From positions 44,049,724 to 44,113,723 of the forward strand of contig OX637287.1 in assembly GCA_951799445.1 (NCBI GenBank): a stretch of DNA of 64,000 bases, written 5' to 3'. The notes under the pieces are model-generated. The model was not told the origin of the DNA and did not search any database. It saw nothing but the letters and a program-made list of their open reading frames with translations. Numbering within the stretch: the first letter of the stretch is position 1; each line of letters begins with the position of its first letter. Below, piece by piece: positions 46,401 to 57,051 of the stretch. The translations under genes were made by a program, and so were the position numbers. Source of the stretch: Pseudisothecium myosuroides (Eukaryota > Streptophyta > Bryopsida > Hypnales > Lembophyllaceae).

Positions 46401-47400
46401 GAGAACGACCTATTATTCACATTTGAAAATTTACTAATCTTATAAAATTTGAGAATAGTCTAATATAATAATTATAACATGAACGAATGAGGGAAAATCT
46501 CTCATTATTTCCGATGGAATCAGTCCCATTACTTTAGTATATAGTTAACAAGCTTACTTGGATATAAAGAATACGGTAGTATCTCATAATCTTATTTTCT
46601 TTAGCATTATGGTATCCATTGAATTTTTTTTATTAAACATAATCATTCAAGATTCAATCATTGAGTTGATGTGTAGTAATGTGAAAGTTGAACCTTGCTC
46701 TAGAGAGTAAATCCCTAGCCAATAGTCAACCTTATAATTGAGCATATTATTTCTCATAGAATGGCTCTATATCTAACTTCATCCATTTGAGGGAATCATG
46801 TGAGAATGGTCCAAGGAACCCCAATAAATCAAAACTAATTCAAACAACAATTATTCATAAACCACTAGTAGAAGATGTCCCGTCTACTTCGTAGGTGGAT
46901 TTTGCAATTAGGTTTACTTGCTCGATTATGCATTTCTCCTTGCATAATCAGACATTATGCGTTTTTCATTCAGTCATGTTTTGTTTACCACATTTTGTTC
47001 ATCCTAATGAAGGACTTCTCTCCCCTTTGTGGTTTATGCTAGACAATGCTGCTCATCGCCAGGGATTTTGCGAAAAAAGTGCCTCCTTATTGGGCTTTGA
47101 GCCTCCTCGTTGATGCTTTTTTTTGTGAAATCCCCAATGGGCATTGCCCTATATATAAGGATATTATTGTGAGCTAATTTTACTTCGTTTTACTTTACAG
47201 ATGAAGCACAGACTGCAACTGCAATTCAATTTTTCAATACCCAATTGGCAGCTATCGATGCTACTGACGTGGCATCTTCGAAGGATGAAGGGGAGGGTCC
47301 AGATGTGGCCACGTCTGTCAAGCTTGATTCCAGAGACCCAGTGAATCACTCAAGCAAGCCCCTTGACTCTCATAATGACGAAATATGCGTTGAAGCCTAA
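43438..47400 (+). CDS. FSH1/OVCA2-type serine hydrolase (alpha/beta fold)
   Basis: Coding exons: 43438-43569, 44360-44452, 44698-44799, 44923-44964, 45492-45621, 46208-46309, 47201-47400. All are GT-AG and in frame, giving 266 aa. The protein opens with LLGLHGFRTSG (oxyanion region), then LDGPLPCSGKSEVEG and YYEWYRSNK, which are typical of the plant family (compare Arabidopsis At4g24380). The nucleophile Ser108 lies in GFSQG across the exon 3/4 junction; the acid is Asp170 (GDKDW) and the base His195 (SGHTVP). The C-terminus is about 30 residues longer than relatives I recall, and Asp/Ser-rich. Natural substrates are not settled; small esters are usual for the fold. Intron 5 holds a small MITE. 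Confidence 0.92.
45800..45959. mobile_element. CATAAC-ended MITE, 160 bp, in intron 5 of the hydrolase gene
   Basis: The ends CATAACGTTCAGGAGC and GGCTATTGAATGTTATG are inverted. The interior shares ATATTCCACACCC with the complement of the copy at 40575-40731. The expected TA flanks have decayed to AA. It lies far from both splice sites of the 586-bp intron. Confidence 0.65.
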
Positions 47401-48251
47401 TCGAGAGCATACTTGATTTTTCTCGGGACATTTCGTTAGAACATTTCAATGAAAAATTGCTAATGCTGAGCGCATATATAGTTAACTTCATTTTTTAATT
47501 TAAATCCATCAGATGTAGATATTAACAATAACAGAGTACTTTGCCCTCAACTTTGGGAAAACTAAATTAATGCATTTCTTCTTCCTCTAGTGCAAGATAT
47601 TTTTTGCCAAGTTGATGCCCAATACTCTCTTGCATCTCCATTTGATCAAAAGGAAAGAAGGCTTTACATCAACAAAAGCTGACATCATGAGTGACAACAG
47701 TGATGAAGTTTGAGTAAATTTGTACATGGAAAGCAAACCACTAGTTGTGTAGGGGGGTTGCAGTTGATTTCCCACACATTACATTAGAGTTGTGCAGGCG
47801 TGTCAATTCTCATAGCCAAACAAAACTCTTGCAAACCCAAACACACATGTGCACAGAGCGACAAACTTGTTGTACACTTGATTTACAACATTGGTCCTCA
47901 TCCAAGAAAGATCTGTCCAAGAACATATCTCCACCAAGTTGTTTACATCAATGTCAATGAGTGCTCGTATTCTTCCCATGCTTGTTGAAACCTCAGAAAT
48001 TTTATGAAATCTCTCAGCAAATAAATCTCTACCTGTAGTTCAGATATTTGAAAAATTGATACCATGGTCGTCTGAATGCATTCTCTGTAAGATGTGAAAA
48101 AATAAACGTTCCGGTTCATTTTTCACTCATGTCCTTTCAAATTATATTTGCGTTGGGAGATTTCGCAATTGAAAACTGAAGTAATGAACTCATGATCAAA
48201 CACAGCTTAGAATCAAATCAAGGTTTATGAAAAGTAAAAAGGGAATTGAAA
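47401..48251. other. 3' flank of the hydrolase gene and intergenic DNA
   Basis: Likely 3' UTR, then sequence with only short frames. No gene or defined repeat. Confidence 0.4.
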
Positions 48252-48255
48252 AACA

Positions 48256-48987
48256 GGGTGAATGCAAGAAAACGCTTGCCGATTTTGTTGCGTTTTGACA
48301 GTACTCATCATTTTTTTTCTGCAGTACTTTAAAATTAGAAAAAGAATTTTTTTTAAATAAAAAAATATGGCTAATGTATATACCTTTAAGATGAAGGTAA
48401 CCACCAAAGGAAATTCATGAAAAAATTCTCTAAGCAGGAGAACTAGAAAAGTGTCAAATCTCAAGAAAATGGATACTTTGATGTTTTAATTAGTTAAAAA
48501 TAGAAAAAAAGGTAAATACAGAAAATGAAAATTGTCCATTTGTAAGAACTCTATAGGGATGGTCATTCACCCCAAAAAACTCCCAAATAATATTTTATAT
48601 GTTACAGAATGCAAGTAGAAAGAAGCGTACTTTGTGGACTTCCACAACACATACAATTGATTATTTTTAGAATTCCATCGGACAGTAGCTACAAGTCTAT
48701 TAAAAGACCATCCCCTCCAAATTTCAGCTCAAGATTCGTTTTTTTGGGTACTAAATAGTACTAAAAACCTCCAAATTGGCAAGTGTGACATAAAATTGGG
48801 GGCTATTTTTGGACAATAAACTATTTTTGAAAATTACAAAAAAATTAGGCAAGGTGTATAATAGTCATGAGTACCTTACCTGTAAATCTTGAGTCATTTG
48901 AAGTCAAAATGAAAAAATTATGATCAAAAAACTAACCTAAATGCAAGGTGTGACGCAAAATAGTACAGGGGTTTCTTGCATTCACCC
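48256..48987. mobile_element. 732-bp non-autonomous DNA transposon, 4-bp TSD family, copy 2
   Basis: The ends GGGTGAATGCAAGAAA and GTTTCTTGCATTCACCC are inverted repeats of 16 bp. AACA lies directly outside both (48252-48255 and 48988-48991). It aligns along its length with 1373-2107 in the same orientation. Shared blocks include GTTGCGTTTTGACAGTACTC and GGCAAGGTGTATAATAGTC. Confidence 0.88.
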
Positions 48988-48991
48988 AACA

Positions 48992-50494
48992 CGTAAAACA
49001 CTAGGGTCTGCCATGGGTACACAATGTGACCTTCCTGGGACGAGGTTCTCTGCAACCACTCCAGTTCACCCGTTTAGATACTTGCATCAAAAGTACTAGT
49101 CCTAGCTTTGTGCATTCGAATGTCACAATTCTGACGCTCTGAATCGTGACATCGTAACAAATTGATTTAAATCTAACTCTATAGCAACAAACACGCCACC
49201 TCGACACTTGAAGCAGTGCGAAAGTGTGGCCAACACAGATCTTTAATGAAATGAAAGGCATGGTAGCTGAAGAATCCGCATTCAAAAGCAATAGAGAGAC
49301 AAAGACAGAATTCCAAGTTCACAGATGGAGGATGCAAGACGAGGAATTTATTCATGAGGACCCGTAGCCAGGTCATAAATACCTCACTGGCAGGTCAGCC
49401 GATGCAACAGGGCGATGCACGTCTCGAGCTTCAGACGTCTTCGACTAACAACGGCAACGCTGGCCACCTCCGTGGCGCACATTTGCTACGAAACTTGTCT
49501 GAATCTCCTCAAGAAAGTCTGAACATAGATTTCGAATGAGATCAAGGAAAATCGAACCCTATTAGAAGTGCTGCAACTTTAGCACCCGATTCAGTAGAGG
49601 CAAGCTCTCCGTTCCAGCATATACATGCTCAGCATCGTCTAGAACATTATACAAGAAGCAGCTGGTGATGACTTAGTGAAGACTTACAAGATCACGTGCG
49701 AGGTAACTAGGAAGCTGGCGCCAGCTGACAGGACTAGGTTCACTGGTGCGGAGTCAGCCTGTGTCACTCGCTTGAAACTCGCATGCCAATGCCGTAAATT
49801 GAGCGCTGGATTGTTTACTTCCTCTACTCCCTGCCTCCCCAAGCTGACTCAGCCAGCTAGCTGCCTCTCTTTGGATCGATGCGCTCAGCTGACTTTGGCT
49901 TATCAAATCTGCCACAAGCAGCGCGTTCACCTTGCATTTAACTTAATGTAATAGTAACAAACAGATTACACATGGAGGTTAATCCAAGGATGCATGCGCC
50001 GCCCTCTTGGGTCGTCCTCGTTGTGCAATACTTCAAAACAAAGTAAAAAACAATGTGGAATGCTGCACTGGGCCAATTCGATTCGACAAATAGCATGGAT
50101 CAAAAGAAAATAGAGATTCTAACTGCACCTCAGAATCCTCATCACAGCTGACCCCCAGCACGACGATCCAACGAGCACTTCTTACAAAAGTGCCGAGTCG
50201 AATTGAGGAACTCGGATGACGCAGAATTTCGTCATCTTGCACAAACTAATTCTCAATTTAAGTGAGGTGTGGTACTCCCCGAGGTAGTCATTGCAGAACC
50301 AAAAAAAAAATTCCACGGCTTTATTGCAATGTGCAGAACAATATTTGCCGAATAATCCCAAAATTGGGCCAATCAATTTATCAAGAATAGACTCCGGGAA
50401 ATCCTGTGTCCCTCGAGTAAATGCTCCCCATCGCAACCCCTCCTAACTTCTACCAGGAGCTACTTAACTCTAGCGACAAAATTGTGAGTAAAAT
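48992..50494. other. moderate-GC region downstream of cytochrome c, no gene recognised
   Basis: Composition and complexity are higher than in typical intergenic DNA here. Part is presumably the cytochrome c 3' UTR (minus strand, below 50494). I could not assign any frame in 49000-49960 to a protein family. It may be an unrecognised gene, a long untranslated region or an old transposon. Confidence 0.35.
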
Positions 50495-52117
50495 TTACTC
50501 TGAAGTCGATTTCTTCAAGAAAGCAATAAGGTCAGCTCGCTCTTGTGGCTTCTTCAATCCAGGGAAAACCATCTTTGTGCCTGGGATGTACTGCAATCGC
50601 CAAAGAAACAAAATTGAAGACCTAAAACTGTTCCACATCAGACTGTTCTAGATATTTTTTGTCAAATAACGAAGTCTTATTCACAGATATGTAGATAGTA
50701 AGGTAAAATAAAGCAACGTGAGAGAGTAGTCATTGCAGAACCAAATTTAAACCTGAGAGAGTGAACATAATCATCGTAACGACAAAAGATAGTAACAGAT
50801 AGTAACCTTCTTCGGGTTCAACAAGTACTCGTACAGACACTCTTCATTCCATTCGACAGCCTTCTCCTTGTTAGCCTTAGAGTAGGTGTATCCAGCGGTA
50901 GTCCCAGAGGTCCTTCCCAACAAACCACTCAAGTTCGGACCTGCACCAAGATGTTCAGCGAGACGCATTCATCCACTTTGACAACCAACTTGAAATTGGC
51001 AAGGACTCGCATCAAACAGTACTGCATCTCTTCGATGCCTCAGTATCTAAGTGGCTACAAAAGTAAGCACCACAAAAGAGGCCTCTCTCAATCCACCTCG
51101 CTTCTACCACCACTACATAAGCATAAACTCCAAAACTGTTTCAAAACTCTCCTTGCGGCAGAAAATGCTCACGAAACGTAAAGAGCGTCCGCAGTTCACA
51201 AAGAACAAATTCATCTCAGCACAATCTCACTTTCATTGGTTGACTCTTCCGCTACCAGCAACAATAAGTATTCAATCATCCAGTAAATTCAATAGTACTC
51301 TCCTTACCAGAACACACCAGCGAGAGGCGAAAAACATTAAAACACGAAACAGAAAACAAAACAAAACAAGCAATTCAAGCATTAAAACAAAATTATCCAC
51401 TCATTCAGCTAAATCCAGACATCACACTGAACCATCCACCTTCTCTAAATCCAGAAAACAACCTCTTAACCGGAACGAAACGCAAACTGCATCCAACTGG
51501 TAGAGACAGGTAGCCTTGTCGTTCTAGTAAACCGCCGTCTAATCCAATAGCACACGATCGCCAGAGCAAATCACAAAGGAGAGAAAAATCATAAAACGTA
51601 ATTAACCAAAGCAAAAAAAGAAGCAATTAAATTCAAGCATCATCATCACCAGAACCAGAAATCAGACACAAATATCTTAATTCCTTCTCGTCACTCAGAG
51701 AACAACCTCGATCTAAACATGGACAGAAACAAGAATGCATCCAAACTGACCAAGACACCAACCCCCGTGGTTCAAGTACGCCATCATCTAATCCAATACT
51801 GCATGATCGCCAGAGCAGTCAATTCAAATTATCAAGAAAATGCTTGCAGCCGAGATCTCCCTAGCTAGCTCCATCCAAAGAAAACTAAAATCCAAAGAAA
51901 ACTAAAATCCAAAGAAAGTAAAGTAAAGTAGAAAGAATGCATGAGATGCACTACGTGTTCGGCAAGAAGAAGATGATGCGATCGCGTGCGTGCGCGCTCA
52001 CGTACCTTGCTTGTGTCCCGCGGCCTTCTCGACGGCATGGCACTGCGCGCACTTGGTTTTGAAGATCTTCTCGCCGGCTTTTTCATTGCCCTTGGGCGCC
52101 TCGGCGAATGTGGCCAT
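50495..52117 (-). CDS. cytochrome c
   Basis: Soluble electron carrier of the mitochondrial intermembrane space, between complexes III and IV. Coding exons on the minus strand: 52117-52006, 50940-50807, 50590-50495, with introns of 1065 and 216 bp. All are GT-AG and in frame, giving 113 aa, the normal plant length. Haem attachment is CAQCH (Cys23, Cys26, His27) and the distal ligand is Met89 in GTKMVFPG. The plant-type N-terminal extension MATFAEAP is present. Lys81-Lys82 before the last exon are conserved. Residues differing from common plant forms ([19 protein letters not shown]) are conservative. The start ATG is the only one fitting the family. Confidence 0.97.
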
Positions 52118-52372
52118 GGCGGATTTATGAATGATGGCAGCTTTAGAAGATGGAAATCGAAACCGCTGTGGAGAGCTACTGTGGTGTGGTGAGCTTGAGG
52201 AGGAAGGCAAGCTAGCTGAAGTTAGTTGGCGAGGAAGGGAGGCCGCGCCGTGAGTCAAGGAAGGGGGCGGTCCCTTCACTTGCGGATGGAGCAGCGCGGG
52301 TGGCCCGGCGAGGGTGGCGCGGGAGTGGGACCGGGCAGGTGGGATCCCCAGTTCCGAGGGTTTTAATCCATA
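52118..52372 (-). promoter_or_regulatory. GC-rich 5' region of the cytochrome c gene
   Basis: Immediately upstream of the start (to the right on the plus strand) the sequence is strongly GC-rich and then drops to AT-rich repeat DNA at about 52375. The promoter and 5' UTR must be compact or extend into the repeat. Confidence 0.4.
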
Positions 52373-52374
52373 CC

Positions 52375-52605
52375 TTAAGTTTGGCTGGTTGTTTGTTTGT
52401 TTGTTTTGTTTGGTATGTTGAGATCTCCCCGACCGTGCATCCCGTGGGATGCTCGGTAATGTCATAAAGCCCTCGGCGAGGAGGGGTGCACAGGCTTTGT
52501 TTGGACCTATGATGAAAAAGTTATTGAATTTTGAAGTTTTTTATGAGTCAAAAAATTAAAAAATTACTTTTATTTTTATTTTGGATGTAGCAACGGCACT
52601 AGTCC
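52375..52605 (+). repeat. dispersed (TTTG)n-headed repeat
   Basis: It begins with the TTTGTTTG run. The core has GACCGTGCATCCC and AAAAAGTTATTGAATTTTG, and it ends GTAGCAACGGCAC. It is followed directly by the TTAA element at 52615, which in turn is followed by another unit of the same repeat. Confidence 0.6.
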
Positions 52606-52614
52606 ATGCCTTAA

Positions 52615-52817
52615 CCCCTAAAGGACCAAAGTCCCCTTGGGGGACACTTCAGATTTCGGGCAGGCCCGTGTGACCTCAAATTTTGATCTGATTTTTTGAA
52701 ACTTTTTTTGAAGATAGGGAATCACAATAGCTCTCTAAAAATATAATTTTTTTTTCAATCGGTGCCCGGGAGCAAAAGTTATGCCATCCTAAAGCAAAAA
52801 AGCAGTTCATCGGGCAG

Positions 52818-52857
<40 letters not shown>

Positions 52858-53536
52858 ATTTTTTTTCCTCAAAGATCATGTTTTTGTCTACATCTGAAGC
52901 TTTGATTCATTCTATTTGGACTAATAATGAGAAAGTTATGGACAATCTTGTTTTTCGGGCAATTTAAGCATCTTCAAAAAAACTAACTTATAGAATTCAT
53001 TTTTGAATGCAATTTTCAATTGTTTTCAATTTTTTTTTTTTGACAAGGTCAAGTTTGTTTGCAAGAACAATCCCACCATTGGGATTATGTTGTTTTAATT
53101 CCACCTAAGAGCTATTAACAATTTAGTGTTTCGTTCAATTTTGGACCTACTTCTATTTACCAATTTTTTTATATGTGAAAATCAAGGTTTGACATTCTGA
53201 AATTTTTTTCCCCGACTCTCAACTCAAATGTTCAACATAAAAAATTACAACTTTTTGTTGTGTAGTGCAAAAAAAATCCACAAATGGCCGTCAAAGTCAT
53301 CTGAAATTGCAGGAAACAGTTCAAAAAAACTTTTTTTTCCAACTTTGAATGCTAATATCTTCCAATCGGAACGGTCAAATGTCTTGAAATTTTTACCACA
53401 TAATCTGAAACAAGTGAAGTTCAAGATCCTACGGTTAGATTGTAAAAAAAAAAAAATTTGGTTTAGGGAGTGATCGCAGCAGAAATGGCAGTTTTCAGTG
53501 GTTTTGGAGCCTGAAAATGGCTTGGTCCTTTAGGGG
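52615..53536. mobile_element. TTAA-flanked element, 922 bp, with 38-A tract
   Basis: TTAA at 52611-52614 and 53537-53540, ends CCCCTAAAGGACCAAAG and CTTGGTCCTTTAGGGG. This is the best copy of the family for terminal symmetry. A pure A-run of 38 bases lies at 52818-52855. It sits between two units of the TTTG repeat and about 500 bp from the cytochrome c start codon. Confidence 0.88.
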
Positions 53537-53540
53537 TTAA

Positions 53541-54035
53541 GTTAGGTAGTTTGTTTGTTTCGTTTGTTTGCTACAGTGAGATCTCTTGGACCATGCATTT
53601 CCTAGTTGTGTTTTTAGTATTGTTGGAAAGGTCTCAGTGAGAATACTAGTGCACTCAATCAATGTCGTTAAAATCTTTATTAAAAGTGTACGATTTATGT
53701 ACTTTAATTATACAAATGTGGTATCCAAAATGCACCTAAACTGTACTGATATCAGTACAACAATCGTATATTATTGATAGGCATTGTTTATGCACTAATT
53801 CAGTGCATAGAAATACACGTAATATGTGCGATAATGGTACGTAGGCATGAATTCACAACTTCAGTACGATATCTGTTAAAAAATCGTCCTTCCTTAAGTT
53901 TGAGATGTCATTTTGTGGAAATTGGAACTACAATGTGAAAGTTATTGAATTGCAAAGTTTTTTTTGAATTAAAAATTAGAAAATTACTTTTACTTTTATT
54001 TTGATTGTAGAAATGGTACATGGCACACTAATTAG
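53541..54035 (+). repeat. dispersed (TTTG)n-headed repeat with inserted or diverged middle
   Basis: The head (TTTGTTTGTTTCGTTTG) and tail (GTTATTGAATTGCAAAG, then GGTACATGGCACACTA) match the other units. The middle, about 53645-53885, does not match and contains short palindromes such as GTACTGATATCAGTAC. It may be an inserted element. Confidence 0.5.
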
Positions 54036-54051
54036 TTCTGAAGGTAGAAAC

Positions 54052-54309
54052 GCAGGACGTCCCACGAAGTAGGACTAGCAGTGTGGATTTACCCCAAGGA
54101 AAAATATAGGAATTTTTTCTTTGCTACACATGAAAAAATTTGCAAATTTTGAGTTCATATTTGCATTCACAGATTGTAATTAGCGTGAGAAGGTTTAAAA
54201 CATACCCTACACACAACACAAAATAGGGGGCTTTTTTTTTACTTCTACCTCGAAGAATACAAAATTTAGACTATTGGTTCCACTTCGTGAGATGAGTTTA
54301 GTGTCCTAC
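54052..54309. mobile_element. MULE-like MITE, 258 bp, with 9-bp target duplication, copy 2
   Basis: The left end GCAGGACGTCCCACGAAGTAGG and its diverged inverse ending GAGTTTAGTGTCCTAC bound the element. GGTAGAAAC flanks it perfectly (54043-54051 and 54310-54318). It shares with 30186-30464 the ATGCAGGAATTTTTT-like and CATACCCTA blocks in the same order. Confidence 0.85.
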
Positions 54310-54318
54310 GGTAGAAAC

Positions 54319-55615
54319 ATCTATTACCGTTCATTCAAGCTCATACATAGGTGGATACCCCTCAACCACCACTTTTTGCTATAGTGTGTAGTGACTATTA
54401 TTATACTAGTCCAATTTCCATCTTTTTTCTTAATGGAAAGTAAAAGGAGGTTTTACCGCACCAAAGAACGTGACATTTGGATTGAAGAACGTTGACCCAT
54501 GTGTAAAAGTTATGAAGGATTAAAGTTTCTTTGGTAGATGTCTTAGAATCGGTTCTTCAACATACATGCATATTAATTTTAGAGCTGTACATAGAGTGAT
54601 GACGAAGGTTTTAGGCAGGGTATATTTTAGATGTACTTACTTTAGATGGAGTCAAAATCACAATTTTTTGGGAGTTTTATAGATTGCTCATGTGGCAAGA
54701 TGAAGATGGGCAAGGGAGCACAATTACATTGATTTGGCCTATTAAGGGGAGAAATTAGTGTCGCCTTGAAAATTAGTGCCATTACAAAATTTTATTTTGG
54801 CAAAGATTGGTACAATATTTTAATATTTTAATCTACACTAATTCAAAATAGTGTGACTTTGGTATATTAGTGCCGCACACACTATTAGACAAATCTATAT
54901 AGACCACATTTGGTCTTGTGAAATTCTTACCAAATTCTTATCCTAGAAAAAATTTAAAGCACAAGAATTAGTTATTTACCTTGGATGATAAAAATTAGGA
55001 GATTTTTAATTTTTAATTGGAATTACAATCCCAAAGTAGCTAAAAGTTGTTACAAAATTCAAAACTAAATAGCTCTACAATAAGGGACTAAATAGCTCTA
55101 CAATAGGGGACGATTCTTTTTTCATTTACTGGCTTGGTGAAAAATTTGGAGTTTTTAAACATAACTCAAGACTAAATGTGGTCTAGCCTTGGAAGATGAA
55201 GACTCCTATTTATACTACTCTAAACTAGATTGATTCAATCATAAGGATTACTTGGTTTATTATAATAAGAAAGATTTGATGAATCTCTAAATTTGGCAAA
55301 TTTTTAACCTAGACTTTGTTGAAATTGGCAAAATGCTATCCAAAACAATTTATATTCTTGTAGCCTTGTGCTTAATGTCTAGGCAAGGTTAGCATGCGTA
55401 GATTGATCTCATCCACTCTAGACATAGGGGCTACTTGTTTCAATTTCAAATATTAATTAATATTGAAGCTTTTACAGCTTTGACATATATATCCCAACTT
55501 CAATCATCTCTACTTTGAAAGTCAAAGAAATTAATTCCATTATACGCAATTAACACAAATTGAAGGTTACATATTGTAAGAAGATTGAGCAGCAAATGAT
55601 AGTAAGAACTCACCT
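54319..55615. other. AT-rich DNA with one copy of repeat Q, no gene recognised
   Basis: About 54735-54900 has AAATTAGTGTCGCC, then TTGGTACAATA, then AATAGTGTGACTTTGGTA. This is shared with about 57052-57200 and, inverted, with about 58480-58620. The rest shows only short frames. Confidence 0.45.
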
Positions 55616-55619
55616 TTAA

Positions 55620-56518
55620 CCCCTAAAGGACCAAGGCCTTTTTCTGCCAAAAAACACTAAAAACCGCCATTTCTACAGCAAAGAGTACAATTTTTTTTCC
55701 ATATCTAACCGTAGGATCTTACACCTAACTAGTATATAAAAGTGTGGAAAAAATTTCAGAATTTTTGATCGCACAGATTGCAAGATATTTGCATTTAAAG
55801 TGAGAAAAACAAGTTTTTTTAGCACATTGTGGGACTACATTTTTTGACTTTGAACATTTTTAACTTAAAAACTTTGCACTACAAAGTTTTGAGCTTTAAA
55901 TGTTTAGAATGGAGAATTGAATTGAGAGTCTAGGAAAAAAAATTAAAAAAAACTTAATTTTCATTCTTAAAAAAATTGCTAAGTAGAAGTAGGTACAAGA
56001 TAGAAGGAAAATCTAAAATATTAATATCTTTTAGATGGAATTAAAATGCACTAATATCAATGGTAAGATTGTTCTAGCAAGTAAACTAAACCATGTAAAT
56101 TTTTTTTTTGAAAAATTGCAAAAATTGCATTCACAAATGAATCCTACAAGTTATTTTTTTCAAGAAGATGCTCTAACTGCCCCCAAAACAAGAATGTCCT
56201 TAACTTTCTCATAAAAAATCCAAATGAAATGAATCAAAGCTTTTTAGGTAGACAAAAATATAATCTATGAGAAATAAAAATAAAAAATAAAAAAAATAAA
56301 AAATTGCAATTTTGTTGCCCCCCATCCCCTATTTTGAGCTTATTTAATTATAACTTTTGTTCCCGAGCACCAATTGAAAAAAAAAATTATATTCTCACGA
56401 AGCTAATCAGCTTTTCTATCTTCAAAAAAAGTTTAAAAAAATCAGGACAAAATTTCAGCCCGTAGGTACCTGCCTGAAATTGCATTTGTCCCCCAAAGGA
56501 ACAACGGCCCTTTAGGGG
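55620..56518. mobile_element. TTAA-flanked element, 899 bp
   Basis: The left flank is TTAA (55616-55619); the right flank TTAC (56519-56522) has one change. The ends are CCCCTAAAGGACCAAGGCC and GGCCCTTTAGGGG. Its right part mirrors the left part of 14447-15013, so orientation differs between copies. Confidence 0.85.
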
Positions 56519-57051
56519 TTACTGAATAGTATTTTTTGTTCATTGATTGTCCTTTTCTACTTCAAGTACTTAATGTTTTACTAATCTCAAAAATTCTTCA
56601 CCTATGAGTGGCATAAAAGATTCTTCAAGCACTTAATGTTATGATGATCTCAAAATCTTCACTTTCATTTGCATTTGAAATAAAATGAACCTTTAACAAG
56701 CCATATAAATTACATATATGTTTAATTTATGCCATATTTGCATATTTCTAATATAGAAATAATACAAATCCTTCTATTCATACAAAACATGTAAAATGCG
56801 ACTATCTTTCAAGGCCTTACAAGTTTGAGACAATCCCCCACTTTGCATAAATTTCACTTAATGTTTCTATTGTAATTAGATTTTTGAAAATAAGAGATTA
56901 TTGATTTTTCAATAATGCAAGTTTGAACAGAGATATGTAATTGACGGGAAAGAACTAAACCTTCACAACTTGATGACAAATTTGACAAATGTGATTTTAT
57001 ATTTGGACTCAATAACTCCAAATTGGTTATACTAATTTATTTTAATAGTGA

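Noticed and set aside
51051..51503. A 150-codon plus-strand frame, Lys/Ser/Thr/Asn-rich
   Set aside because: It lies within intron 1 of cytochrome c on the opposite strand and reflects A-rich sequence; no domain is present.
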